The notes beneath the pieces are model-generated. The model saw only the letters and a program-made list of their open reading frames with translations, was not told where the DNA came from and did not search any database. This document shows positions 1 to 7,244 of a DNA stretch of 14,115 nucleotides, piece after piece. The stretch covers positions 1 to 14,115 of the forward strand of contig JAGLUH010000347.1 of assembly GCA_023134875.1 (NCBI GenBank), read 5' to 3'. A program made the position numbers and the translations under genes. This DNA is from Candidatus Zixiibacteriota bacterium. GTDB taxonomy: Bacteria > Zixibacteria > MSB-5A5 > CAIYYT01. Position 1 is the stretch's first letter; the number at the start of each line of letters is the position of its first letter.

Positions 1-220
1 GACGAAGATCAGGGCGGCAGTTCTTTTCCTCGCCGCGCTGCCGGTGGCGATTGCCGCCAACACCTTTCGGGTTACTGTTACTGCCATCGGCGCCTACGGC
101 ATCTCACGCAAGATTGCCGAGGATATCATACATGAGTTGTCCGGCACTATCGTCTTTATGTTCAGCTTAGTTTGTCTTCTGATCTTGAGTTCAATTCTGC
201 GGGTGGGCGGTCGGCGATGA
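1..220 (+). CDS. Exosortase, C-terminal fragment (5' end outside window)
   Basis: The reading frame is open from base 2 to TGA 218-220, giving 72 visible residues. They match the C-terminal end of the exosortase (Xrt) family, membrane cysteine proteases that process proteins with a PEP-CTERM-like sorting tail at the cytoplasmic membrane. The visible part has a hydrophobic helix containing PVAIAAN followed by FRV, then HELSG, then a final hydrophobic helix. The Arg after AAN-T-F and the His of HELSG correspond to the last two residues of the exosortase Cys-Arg-His triad; the Cys lies upstream, outside the window. The stop overlaps the next start as ATGA, and the next gene is EpsI-like, the usual exosortase partner. 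No sorting-signal substrate was recognised among the complete proteins here. The subtype cannot be told from this fragment. Confidence 0.85.
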   Translation, partial: TKIRAAVLFLAALPVAIAANTFRVTVTAIGAYGISRKIAEDIIHELSGTIVFMFSLVCLLILSSILRVGGRR

Positions 221-867
221 AGCGGTTTATCATTCTGTTAGTTCTGCTGGTTCCTTTTGGGGCGCTGGCGCTGATCCTGCGGACTATGGTGGTAGAACCA
301 AGCGGGGGTGCGCAGTTTGAGATTGTGCCGTTGCAAGTCGGTGAATGGCAGGGAAGGGAGATTATCATCGGTGAGGCGACCACATCATCGCTGCAAGCCA
401 CCGAAACCCTGTTACGCTCCTATGAACATCCGGATGGTAGTTATATTACTCTCTTTGTCGCTTATTTCCGGGATCAGAAATATGGCTCGCAGATCCATTC
501 ACCCCGGCACTGCCTACCCGGCGGCGGTTGGGTAGTAGCAAACCTGGAGAGGGTACCCTTTAATCTGGGCAATAAGATCATTACCTGCAATCGCATGACT
601 ATTGCGAAACGCTCTTATGTCGACCAGATGTTCTACTGGTTTGAGACCAGGTCAGGGGAGCTGGCCTCGGAATATGCGTTGAAGTTCGATCTGGTTAAGA
701 ACTCGCTTTTACTCTCACCCACTGATGCGGCTCTTGTCCGGTTGACGGTTTCGCAGCAGAACCGGAGCATTGCCGACTGCCAGACGGCGGCCGAGGCGTT
801 TATGCAAAATTGCTATGGGGAGATAGAGGAGGCCCTGCCCTTCTCGGCTGATAAAGATGGAACTTAA
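217..867 (+). CDS. epsI: EpsI-family exosortase-associated protein (DUF3485)
   Basis: The 216-residue protein starts at ATG 217, which overlaps the exosortase stop. An in-frame start at 172 lies deep in the exosortase gene and would add residues ahead of a clean signal anchor, so it was rejected. Residues 1-22 are a hydrophobic segment with a short basic N-terminus, so the rest should lie outside the cytoplasmic membrane. The EpsI hallmark is clear: H94-S-P then C99-L-P-G-G-G-W105. It is followed by the YWFET segment (140-144) and DAALVRLTV (170-178), which in the family correspond to the YWF and D-G-A-L-V-R blocks. EpsI proteins are encoded with, or fused to, exosortases and are linked to exopolysaccharide export and protein sorting; their biochemical role is not settled. 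The last 11 bases overlap the next gene. Family assignment is secure, function is known only by association. Confidence 0.88.
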   Translation: MKRFIILLVLLVPFGALALILRTMVVEPSGGAQFEIVPLQVGEWQGREIIIGEATTSSLQATETLLRSYEHPDGSYITLFVAYFRDQKYGSQIHSPRHCLPGGGWVVANLERVPFNLGNKIITCNRMTIAKRSYVDQMFYWFETRSGELASEYALKFDLVKNSLLLSPTDAALVRLTVSQQNRSIADCQTAAEAFMQNCYGEIEEALPFSADKDGT

Positions 868-1738
868 GTCGGTCATTACACTAGTGCGCCCCAGCCAGTG
901 GATCAAGAATATCGTCCTTTTCGGTGCCCTTATTTTCTCTCGGGAATTTACCAACATCGATCACACTCTTACCACCCTCTATGCTTTCTTGATCTTCTGC
1001 CTGCTCTCATCGGTGATATACATCGTCAATGACATCTCGGACCGCGAATCGGATCGCTCCCATCCGGAAAAACGTAAGCGGCCGATAGCCTCGGGGCGAC
1101 TGTCGGTCGGTGCGGCGGCAACGCTGGCGGTTGTCGGCGGCCTGATCGGTATCCTGCTCTCGATGATGATGCCAGTCGATTTTGTTTACTTCGTCGTCGC
1201 CTTCCTTGTTTTCAATTTCCTTTATTCCTGGATGTTGAAACGGGTTGTTATTATTGATGTCATGGCGATCGCGATATCATTTGTCATACGGGCGGTTGCC
1301 GGTGCCGCTGCGATCGGTGTGCCCTTTTCCCCCTGGTTGATCGTCTGTACCTTCCTGCTGGCGCTCTTCATCGGTTTCGGCAAGAGGCGGCACGAAGTGG
1401 TCACGCTCAAGGGTAACGCCGCTGATCACCGGATTACCCTGGGTAAATACAGCACTTATCTGCTGGATCAACTGATCGGTGTGGTGACGGCGTCGACGGT
1501 GGTTGCGTATGCCTTCTACACGGTGTCTCCCGAGGTAAAAACCAAGCTGGGTGTCGAGCGGTTGGAACTGACTATCCCCTTCGTGATTTATGGAATTTTC
1601 CGTTACCTGTACCTCATTCATCAGGAGGAGCAAGGCGGCTTCCCCAGCAAGCTACTTGTCTCCGACGCTCCCACGTTAATCAATATTGTCTTGTGGTTTC
1701 TCTCCGTGCTGGCTATATTTCTGTGGTTTGGTGTCTGA
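857..1738 (+). CDS. UbiA-family prenyltransferase, decaprenyl-phosphate phosphoribosyltransferase-like
   Basis: This 293-residue polytopic membrane protein starts at ATG 857, 11 bases inside epsI, with no strong ribosome site, which suggests translational coupling. It has the UbiA superfamily plan of many helices and two acidic motifs. RPSQWIKN (11-18) precedes the first motif, N58-D59-x-x-D62-x-x-x-D66, followed by KRKRPIASG (72-80). The second region has YS at 123-124, K128, D134, R145 and G149, then GKRRHE (175-180). RPxQWxKN together with the KRPIASG block is typical of the branch that attaches phosphoribose from PRPP to polyprenyl phosphate (mycobacterial Rv3806c is the model), not of quinone or haem O synthesis. 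Substrate is inferred. Beside an exosortase and EpsI it may make a lipid-linked pentose precursor for a surface glycan, but no glycosyltransferase is visible here. Confidence 0.85.
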   Translation: MELKSVITLVRPSQWIKNIVLFGALIFSREFTNIDHTLTTLYAFLIFCLLSSVIYIVNDISDRESDRSHPEKRKRPIASGRLSVGAAATLAVVGGLIGILLSMMMPVDFVYFVVAFLVFNFLYSWMLKRVVIIDVMAIAISFVIRAVAGAAAIGVPFSPWLIVCTFLLALFIGFGKRRHEVVTLKGNAADHRITLGKYSTYLLDQLIGVVTASTVVAYAFYTVSPEVKTKLGVERLELTIPFVIYGIFRYLYLIHQEEQGGFPSKLLVSDAPTLINIVLWFLSVLAIFLWFGV

Positions 1739-1792
1739 TCGCCTCGTGGCGACCGGCTTGGAATAGAAAAATCGAAAAAGGCAAGAGTAGGT

Positions 1793-2773
1793 ATGGCTGG
1801 AGAGAAGTTTTTGGTGGCGAAGAGCACATCGTTCAGATTGACAGGCAAGCTGTTGCGGCTGGTGACCAACCGGCTGGGTTCCCTCACGCGAATACTACCG
1901 CTTCTGGCGTTGGCACTACTGATTACTTGTAGTGCGGAAACCGACGAGAAATCACAGATTGACTTGAGCAAGTTATTGCCGGACAAGGGGGAATTGGCGG
2001 GATTTGCGCAAGCTGATGGTGCTGAAATCTACGATGAGGCAACCATCTGGGACTATATTGGCCCCAACGCGGATACCTACCTTTACAATGGTTTTCAACG
2101 GTTGCATCACACTGAATATGAGAGGGAAGCCGACGGTGCCAGGCTGATCATCGACATCTTCGAGTTCAGCGATCCAAGGCAATGTTTCGCGCTCTACGCT
2201 CATCTTCGTTCCTCCGGTTATGAGTTTATCGATGTTGAGACTGAGGGCTTTGTCCACAACGATACCCTTACTTTCAAAAAGAGCAACTACCTGGTCAGGC
2301 TGGTCGCCGATACCGATCTCGCCCGCCAGGATGTTTTGACTGTAGCGCAGGCGATTTCCGGCAAGATCGAGGGCAATGAACCCTTCCCGGAGGAGTTAGC
2401 GCTGTTTGCCGGCGACAACCTGATCGGGCATAGCGAAAAGCTGACACTGGCCAGTTTCTGGGGCAAAGTCGAGTTGAGTAATATTTTCTGTGCCGATTAT
2501 CAGATTGGTGCCGACACTGTTACCCTTTGTTTCCGGCTCGGTGCTGACAATCAGATGACTACGGTTGTGAGCGAGTATATCGGCAATGAGGGTACAATCA
2601 AAGAGATCCTGATTGATCGGGGCTACCAGACCTTCGTTGGCTATCACGAGAGACACGGCAACTTTTACTGTACTGTATGTGAAGGTATTCTCTGCTTTTT
2701 ATATGGTTTTGATGACAAGGCTACTGCCGTAGAGTTGGCAGAAAGCTTCTTTAGTAAAGTCCGCCGGAAATAG
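1793..2773 (+). CDS. DUF6599-family putative lipoprotein
   Basis: The 326-residue protein begins at ATG 1793, 54 bases after the prenyltransferase, with a weak ribosome site (AAGG about 11 nt upstream). It probably belongs to the same operon. The N-terminus is unusually long and basic (about 31 residues) before a hydrophobic core ending LLITC with Cys46, a lipobox-like site with Thr at -1, which is permitted but not ideal. After it come LLP (61-63) and a block at 80-101 with Tyr80, Trp87, Tyr89-Ile, Asn92-x-Asp94 and Tyr96-Leu-Tyr. That block resembles the L-W-x-Y-I-N-G-x-A-D-x-Y-L-x-Y-G-F signature I associate with DUF6599, a family of unknown function in FCB-type and related genomes. No catalytic motif was recognised. 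A role in the envelope is inferred from the signal sequence and neighbours. Confidence 0.65.
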   Translation: MAGEKFLVAKSTSFRLTGKLLRLVTNRLGSLTRILPLLALALLITCSAETDEKSQIDLSKLLPDKGELAGFAQADGAEIYDEATIWDYIGPNADTYLYNGFQRLHHTEYEREADGARLIIDIFEFSDPRQCFALYAHLRSSGYEFIDVETEGFVHNDTLTFKKSNYLVRLVADTDLARQDVLTVAQAISGKIEGNEPFPEELALFAGDNLIGHSEKLTLASFWGKVELSNIFCADYQIGADTVTLCFRLGADNQMTTVVSEYIGNEGTIKEILIDRGYQTFVGYHERHGNFYCTVCEGILCFLYGFDDKATAVELAESFFSKVRRK

Positions 2774-2910
2774 TAGGCGACTTCGCTACTGCCCATAATC
2801 TCCTGCACCATGCCGACTTATCGGGCGTGACCCCCTCCTGGCGAGTCTTGCCGGCCTAATTAAACTTTTGGGGCGTGTGAGAAGAAACCGTTGCCAGAGG
2901 GAACCATTCC

Positions 2911-2938
2911 TTGACAGAAGCGATATCCAGATTATATT
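2911..2938 (+). promoter_or_regulatory. Sigma-70-type promoter for the beta-helix gene
   Basis: TTGACA (2911-2916) is a perfect -35. A 16-nt spacer leads to TATATT (2933-2938), a 5/6 match to the -10. Predicted transcription starts near 2945, about 25 nt before ATG 2970. This makes an upstream in-frame start at 2868 unlikely, because it precedes the promoter. Confidence 0.7.
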
Positions 2939-2969
2939 GCTGTTGCTACTGGCCGATCAGGATTTGACG

Positions 2970-4190
2970 ATGTGTAGGACTGTGTTGACAGCAGTATCGG
3001 TAGTGGTGTTTTTTATGCCCACTCTTCTTGCTACCGTTCATGTGGTTCCGGAGCCGTACCCGAAGATTCAGGAGGCCATTGAGGTGGCTGCTGAAGGCGA
3101 CACGGTGCTGGTGCTGCCCGGTACCTATTTTGAGAATATCAATTTTAATGGCAAGCCGATAGTAGTAGCCTCCAAGTATCTTCTCGAGCAGGACCCAAGT
3201 TTGATTGCGGCAACTATTATCGACGGCGCTTATCCACAAAAGGCCGATACCAGTTCGGTGGTGATATTCGTCTCCAACGAGGGGCCGATGTCGGTTCTGT
3301 GTGGTTTCACCCTGATGAACGGACTCGGTACCGAAGTGCCTGGTTCCTTTGACGGTGGCGGTATCTTTGTGGGAGCGGGCTGTGCGCCTACGATTATTTG
3401 CAATATTATTCGTAACAACAACGCCTTGCGGGGCGGCGCTGTCGCCATCCATGGGGCCAGTTCAGTTTTCGCCCACAATGCCGTATACGCCAATAATGCC
3501 TGCCACGGCGGCGGTATCTGGCTGGAGAATTCGCAGGCCACCATTTGCCATAATGTCTTCTATGAGAACGTCGCCACTGCTGCCGGTGGCGCCTGCTTCT
3601 CATCTGGCAGCAACGCCCTCTTTGATCACAACGTGGTTGCTGGCGGATCAGCCCAAGAGGGGGGCGGTATCTTCTGTGACAGCGGTGAATTTATAATCGA
3701 GTATTGTGATTTCTATGCAAATAATGGTGGAGATTTCGTCGGTTGCGGTACCGCCGAGTTGGGAGATACAAGTTGGGGAATCAATTTTAATCGACACGCC
3801 ACCGACTGCTATTACAATATCTTCCGCGCTCCCCGGCTTGCTGATCCAGCGGGTGGTGATTTCTCACTTGAGTGCTATTCTGACCTGATTGATGCCGGCA
3901 GGGGTCTGTCACCCTTTTTCCCGATTGGTGGCAAGCGCACTGACATCGGCATTTTTGAGTACCCTTACTTACCGGTGGATTTGAACGGTGACGGCAAGAT
4001 CAATCTGGCTGACGCTACGGCACTGATTAACATTATCTTTAGTGATGCTCCGCTGCCCTGTCCTGTCTGGATCGCTGATCTTGACTGCAGCCGATATATT
4101 AATATCACCGACATAGTTGCATTTATTGCCTACTGGGCTGGCTATGGGCCGGTGCCTTGCGCCCTTGATCCCGACCCGGACACGCCGTAG
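2970..4190 (+). CDS. Secreted right-handed beta-helix protein with dockerin-like C-terminus
   Basis: The 406-residue protein starts at ATG 2970, preceded by CAGGA. Residues 1-21 are a signal peptide ending around LLATV-H. The segment from 25 (VVPEPYPKIQEAI, then EGDTVLVLPGTYFENI) is the usual opening of right-handed parallel beta-helix proteins. After it come irregular coils rich in GGG-I-x, GGA and N-x-V-x-x-N-N steps to about residue 260. Residues 335-397 form a dockerin-like module: the first half, VDLNGDGKINLAD, is a good calcium loop (D-x-N-x-D-G-x-I-N-x-x-D). The second, ADLDCSRYINITD, keeps the spacing but has lost several ligands. Many Cys residues, including the CP pairs in the module, may form disulfides after export. 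No polysaccharide lyase or hydrolase catalytic set was recognised, so it may be structural or adhesive. It stands alone between its promoter and the DUF262 gene. Confidence 0.85.
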   Translation: MCRTVLTAVSVVVFFMPTLLATVHVVPEPYPKIQEAIEVAAEGDTVLVLPGTYFENINFNGKPIVVASKYLLEQDPSLIAATIIDGAYPQKADTSSVVIFVSNEGPMSVLCGFTLMNGLGTEVPGSFDGGGIFVGAGCAPTIICNIIRNNNALRGGAVAIHGASSVFAHNAVYANNACHGGGIWLENSQATICHNVFYENVATAAGGACFSSGSNALFDHNVVAGGSAQEGGGIFCDSGEFIIEYCDFYANNGGDFVGCGTAELGDTSWGINFNRHATDCYYNIFRAPRLADPAGGDFSLECYSDLIDAGRGLSPFFPIGGKRTDIGIFEYPYLPVDLNGDGKINLADATALINIIFSDAPLPCPVWIADLDCSRYINITDIVAFIAYWAGYGPVPCALDPDPDTP

Positions 4191-4275
4191 ACAATCTTAT
4201 TTTATGGGCGGCAGACCTCTCGTCAGCCCGTCGCCTACATCCAGCCCAAAGTTCTTCATCACTGTTGCTTGAATT

Positions 4276-4317
4276 CAGCGTAAAGCCGGAACCACAGAGG
4301 TTCGTGCGCTTACGCTG
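4276..4317. repeat. Imperfect long hairpin upstream of the DUF262 gene
   Basis: CAGCGTAA (4276-4283) is exactly complementary to TTACGCTG (4310-4317). Inside it, GAACC (4289-4293) pairs with GGTTC (4299-4303) around the loop ACAGA. The two stems are separated by an asymmetric internal loop. It overlaps the left part of the dispersed repeat at 4297-4341. No T-tract follows, so it does not look like a standard terminator. Confidence 0.6.
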
Positions 4318-4341
4318 ACTTCGGAACTCGAGCCACAGCGC
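4297..4341 (+). repeat. Dispersed intergenic repeat, copy 1
   Basis: This segment aligns with 13988-14034 in the same orientation: 36 of 45 positions are identical with one 2-nt gap. Shared blocks include GAGGTTC, CGGAAC, CGAGC and ACAG. It lies between the beta-helix gene and the DUF262 promoter. Fragments of the same words recur just outside it (CGGAACCACAG from 4287, AACCCGAGC at 4342-4350), which suggests a degenerate or rearranged element. No coding potential was seen. Confidence 0.6.
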
Positions 4342-4381
4342 AACCCGAGCCGCTGGGGAAGCGTGGGAATCAAAATGACTA

Positions 4382-4410
4382 TTGAATTTGCTGGCAGAAC
4401 CTTGTATACT
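4382..4410 (+). promoter_or_regulatory. Sigma-70-type promoter for the DUF262 gene
   Basis: TTGAAT (4382-4387, 4/6 to consensus) and TATACT (4405-4410, 5/6) are 17 nt apart. Transcription would start near 4417, 30 nt before ATG 4447, and would leave out an upstream in-frame ATG at 4363. The gene therefore appears to be transcribed independently. Confidence 0.6.
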
Positions 4411-4446
4411 AATTGCTGCTTGGTAAATACTGGAGGAAAATATCCG

Positions 4447-6039
4447 ATGACGACTGACGTATTGACGCCAACGGCCCAGAAAATTGATAAACTAATCAAA
4501 CGAATTGAAGAAGGCGATATCAAGATTCCTGCTTTTCAGAGAGGCTTTGTCTGGAAGCAAGATCAAGTAATTGAATTACTTGAGAGCATTGTAAATGAAT
4601 ATCCAATGGGTAGTGTCCTGTTGTGGAATACTTCGGAAAGACTGAAATCAACACGTAATGTTGCCGGATACACCATTCCAGAAAGAGAAGAAGTCTATCC
4701 TGTCAATTACGTTCTAGATGGTCAACAGAGATTAGCAAGTATATATGGGGTTTTCAGTCATTGCGTCACGCAAGAACATGATAGCAGTAGGTATAATCCG
4801 GATACTGATATTTTTGAGATATATTGGGATTTTGATAGCAGACGTTTTCTGCCTAAAGCAGAGGCTGATATTCGTTCCAACTCTACCATTTGTTTGCGTA
4901 ATTTAATTGATCCTACTAGGTTAATTAATGAGCTTGCAACGTTAGATCCTCAGCATCACCAGTTAGCTAAAACGCTCATGTCACAGTTCCTCAACTATGA
5001 GATTCCCGTTGTCACAGTTTCAAGAAGTGAAAAATCGGATGTTGGGATAATATTCGAGCGAATCAACAATACGGGAACCCGCCTAAGCGTGTTAGACTTG
5101 ATGACAGCTTGGACGTGGACTGAAGATTTCCATCTTGTAGAGGCGTCTAATGAATTAATGGAAGAACTAGAGGAAAAAGGTTTTGGCGGGCTGAAATACA
5201 AAACGCTACTTCAGATTGTATCAGGGGTCATTCAAAATACTACGAAAACAAAAGATATTCTGAATCTCTCTGGCGAAAACGTTCGAGAGGGCTGGAATCG
5301 AGTTACAGAAGCCCTTCGTAAGGCTACGGATTTCTTGGCGACAGACTTGAATTGTAGGCATCTCGATTTCTTGCCGTTCCACCAGCAACTCGTCGGACTT
5401 TCTACGTTCTTCGATGTTATTGATTCTCCTGATGACTCCCAATTAAGTTCTCTTCGCAAGTGGTTCTGGAAAACTTCATTTTCAAAACGATATTCCACTG
5501 GCCAGACTAGTGCGAAAATGGATGCGGATATTAAAGCGGTTCGTTCCCTAAGAGATGGTGACCATTCAGCGTTTGATGATTATAAGTATGATGTTACTGT
5601 TCCAATGCTAAACTCATCGAAGTTCTCAAAAGCAAATCCCCTTACAAGGGCTTTTTTACTTCTCATGGCTCAAACGAGTCCAGTTGATTTAGTCAAAAAC
5701 CAGAAGATAGATATCGGGAGTGCTTTATCCCATTATAACCGCAAAGAATATCACCATGTTTTCCCACGGGCTTTCTTAAAGGAACGTGCATTATCGCCAG
5801 ACCAGATATTTTGTGTTTTGAATTTCTGCTTCCTGTCATCCGATTCGAATAAAAGGATTTCAGGGAAATCGCCGTCAGATTACTTCTTCAACATCGTCCC
5901 GAAAGACAAATTCACAGATGTTCTGAGTAGCAATCTCTTACCTATCGACAAGAGTGTTTATAAGAGCGATAATTACAGTCAGTTCCTTGAAAAACGGGCA
6001 AGTCTGATAATTGCAAAGATTGACGAGGTGACAAATTGA
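4447..6039 (+). CDS. DUF262-family protein with C-terminal HNH-like nuclease domain (GmrSD-related defence candidate)
   Basis: The 530-residue protein starts at ATG 4447, preceded by GGAGGA (4432-4437). The alternative ATG at 4363 has no ribosome site and precedes the predicted transcription start. The N-terminal DUF262 domain shows IPAFQRGFVW (27-36) and D91-G-Q-Q-R95; the (D/E)GQQR motif is linked to nucleotide binding and hydrolysis in GmrS-like proteins. The C-terminus has YHHVFP (435-440), N459 and N468, the H-x-x-P...N...N pattern of the DUF1524/HNH-like nuclease half of GmrD. A single protein thus joins the two activities of GmrSD/BrxU-type enzymes, which cut modified phage DNA. Substrate is not known here. 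Codon use is clearly more AT-rich than its neighbours (bases 4561-4620 count 21 G+C of 60; 8281-8340 in iorA count 37 of 60), which fits recent transfer. No methylase or other defence partner adjoins it. Confidence 0.85.
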   Translation: MTTDVLTPTAQKIDKLIKRIEEGDIKIPAFQRGFVWKQDQVIELLESIVNEYPMGSVLLWNTSERLKSTRNVAGYTIPEREEVYPVNYVLDGQQRLASIYGVFSHCVTQEHDSSRYNPDTDIFEIYWDFDSRRFLPKAEADIRSNSTICLRNLIDPTRLINELATLDPQHHQLAKTLMSQFLNYEIPVVTVSRSEKSDVGIIFERINNTGTRLSVLDLMTAWTWTEDFHLVEASNELMEELEEKGFGGLKYKTLLQIVSGVIQNTTKTKDILNLSGENVREGWNRVTEALRKATDFLATDLNCRHLDFLPFHQQLVGLSTFFDVIDSPDDSQLSSLRKWFWKTSFSKRYSTGQTSAKMDADIKAVRSLRDGDHSAFDDYKYDVTVPMLNSSKFSKANPLTRAFLLLMAQTSPVDLVKNQKIDIGSALSHYNRKEYHHVFPRAFLKERALSPDQIFCVLNFCFLSSDSNKRISGKSPSDYFFNIVPKDKFTDVLSSNLLPIDKSVYKSDNYSQFLEKRASLIIAKIDEVTN

Positions 6040-6059
6040 AACCCGTCTTTTTGGGGTTT
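6039..6059 (+). terminator. Weak hairpin after the DUF262 stop (possible terminator)
   Basis: AAACCC (6039-6044) can pair with GGGTTT (6054-6059) around a 9-nt T-rich loop, starting at the last base of the stop codon. There is no T-tract after the stem on either strand, so a terminator role is doubtful. The 127-bp gap to the convergent buk gene has no better candidate and no gene. Confidence 0.25.
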
Positions 6060-6166
6060 ATCGATAGCTTGTAAGGATTTCGTATTAGTACAGAGGGCAT
6101 TTAAGAGTTATTCCCCGCAGCTATGATTATGGAGCCGTTTTCACTTGTAGCCACCTGGGAATATTC

Positions 6167-7237
6167 TCAATACTTCCTCAGCTTTTCTTCGCCGGTGAGG
6201 TAGCGCAGGCCGGCGGCGGCTAAGGCTTCCATTTCGAATTCGCCGGCGGAGATGATTACATTACCGAGATAGTTGATATACTTCCTGATCTCGCTGACCA
6301 GCATCTGCGAGTGCGCCATGCCGCCGGTGAGGACGATAGCGGCATAATCACCCCGCAACACTACTGCGGCGACTCCGATCTCCTTGGCGATCTGATAGGC
6401 CATCGCGTCGAAATACAGCCTGGCTTTTTCATCGCCCGTCTCGATCATCTTCTCCACCCGGCGCAGGTCGGATTCGCCTAGGTAAGCGACCAGCCCCGAC
6501 TGCTTGGAGAGCTTGGTGATCAGTTCTTTCTCAGTATACTTGCCGGAATAGCAGAGCCTGACCAACCCGCCAATCGGCAGCGCTCCGGCGCGATCGGGCG
6601 AGAAAGGCCCCATTCCCAGAAGCGCATCGTTGACATCGACAACCTTGCCGCCCTTGAGCGCCGCTACCGAAACGCCGCCACCCATGTGCACGGCGACAAA
6701 ATTGACTTCTTCCAGTTTCCGTCCCAGCCTGGCCGCCTCGCGCCGACAAACCTCCTTGATATTGAGCGTATGCGCACGGCACTTGCGGACAATTTCCGGC
6801 ACGCCGGAGATGCGGGCGATTTCGGTGAAGTTGTCTGTGGTCACCGGATCGGAAATCAACGACGGTACGCCATACTTTTCACCCAGGTGTCGCGCGATGA
6901 TTGCGCCCAGGTTGGAGGCATGGTTGGCGTATTTCGCACTCTTTAAGTCTTCCAGCATCTGTGCGTTGATGGCGTAGGAACCGCCCTCGAGCGGTTTGAC
7001 CGGCGCACCGCGGCCAACCACCGCTTTAATCTGGTCAGCCTTGACCAGTAATGACTCAATCCAGCGATTGATGGCTTCCATCCGGTAATCGAACTGGTCG
7101 GCGACATTATCAAATCGTCCCAACTCGGTGGGATCATGACGAACCACCTCCTCGGAGATTCTCTTGTCACCGTCAAAGAGGGCCGCCTTGGTCGAGGTCG
7201 ATCCGGGGTTAATTATCAGCATGTAGTACGACATCAT
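6167..7237 (-). CDS. buk: Butyrate kinase family acyl kinase
   Basis: This 356-residue protein of the acetokinase/butyrate kinase family makes ATP from an acyl phosphate (EC 2.7.2.7 for butyryl phosphate). The phosphate-1 motif is I9-N-P-G-S-T-S-T-K17, the phosphate-2 motif is FVAVHMGGGVSVAA (180-193), and GPFSPDRAGALP (210-221) carries the D215-R216 pair. Length and motifs are those of Buk, not of acetate kinase (about 400 residues). The ATG at 7237 is 7 bases after the iorB stop, with AAGGCG as ribosome site; a second ATG directly follows and cannot be excluded. Last gene of the iorA-iorB-buk operon. Context suggests it acts on acyl phosphates from 2-oxoacid oxidation, possibly branched-chain or aryl-acetyl compounds. 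No phosphotransacylase is in the window. Family call is firm, substrate inferred. Confidence 0.93.
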   Translation of the reverse strand: MMSYYMLIINPGSTSTKAALFDGDKRISEEVVRHDPTELGRFDNVADQFDYRMEAINRWIESLLVKADQIKAVVGRGAPVKPLEGGSYAINAQMLEDLKSAKYANHASNLGAIIARHLGEKYGVPSLISDPVTTDNFTEIARISGVPEIVRKCRAHTLNIKEVCRREAARLGRKLEEVNFVAVHMGGGVSVAALKGGKVVDVNDALLGMGPFSPDRAGALPIGGLVRLCYSGKYTEKELITKLSKQSGLVAYLGESDLRRVEKMIETGDEKARLYFDAMAYQIAKEIGVAAVVLRGDYAAIVLTGGMAHSQMLVSEIRKYINYLGNVIISAGEFEMEALAAAGLRYLTGEEKLRKY

Positions 7238-7244
7238 TTTCGCC

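Noticed and set aside
2868-2969. Upstream extension of the beta-helix gene from 2868
   Set aside because: It precedes the TTGACA/TATATT promoter and would bury the signal peptide behind 34 residues; ATG 2970 has a ribosome site.
4363-4446. Upstream extension of the DUF262 gene from ATG 4363
   Set aside because: It has no ribosome site, contains the promoter hexamers, and adds residues outside the family domain; ATG 4447 has GGAGGA.
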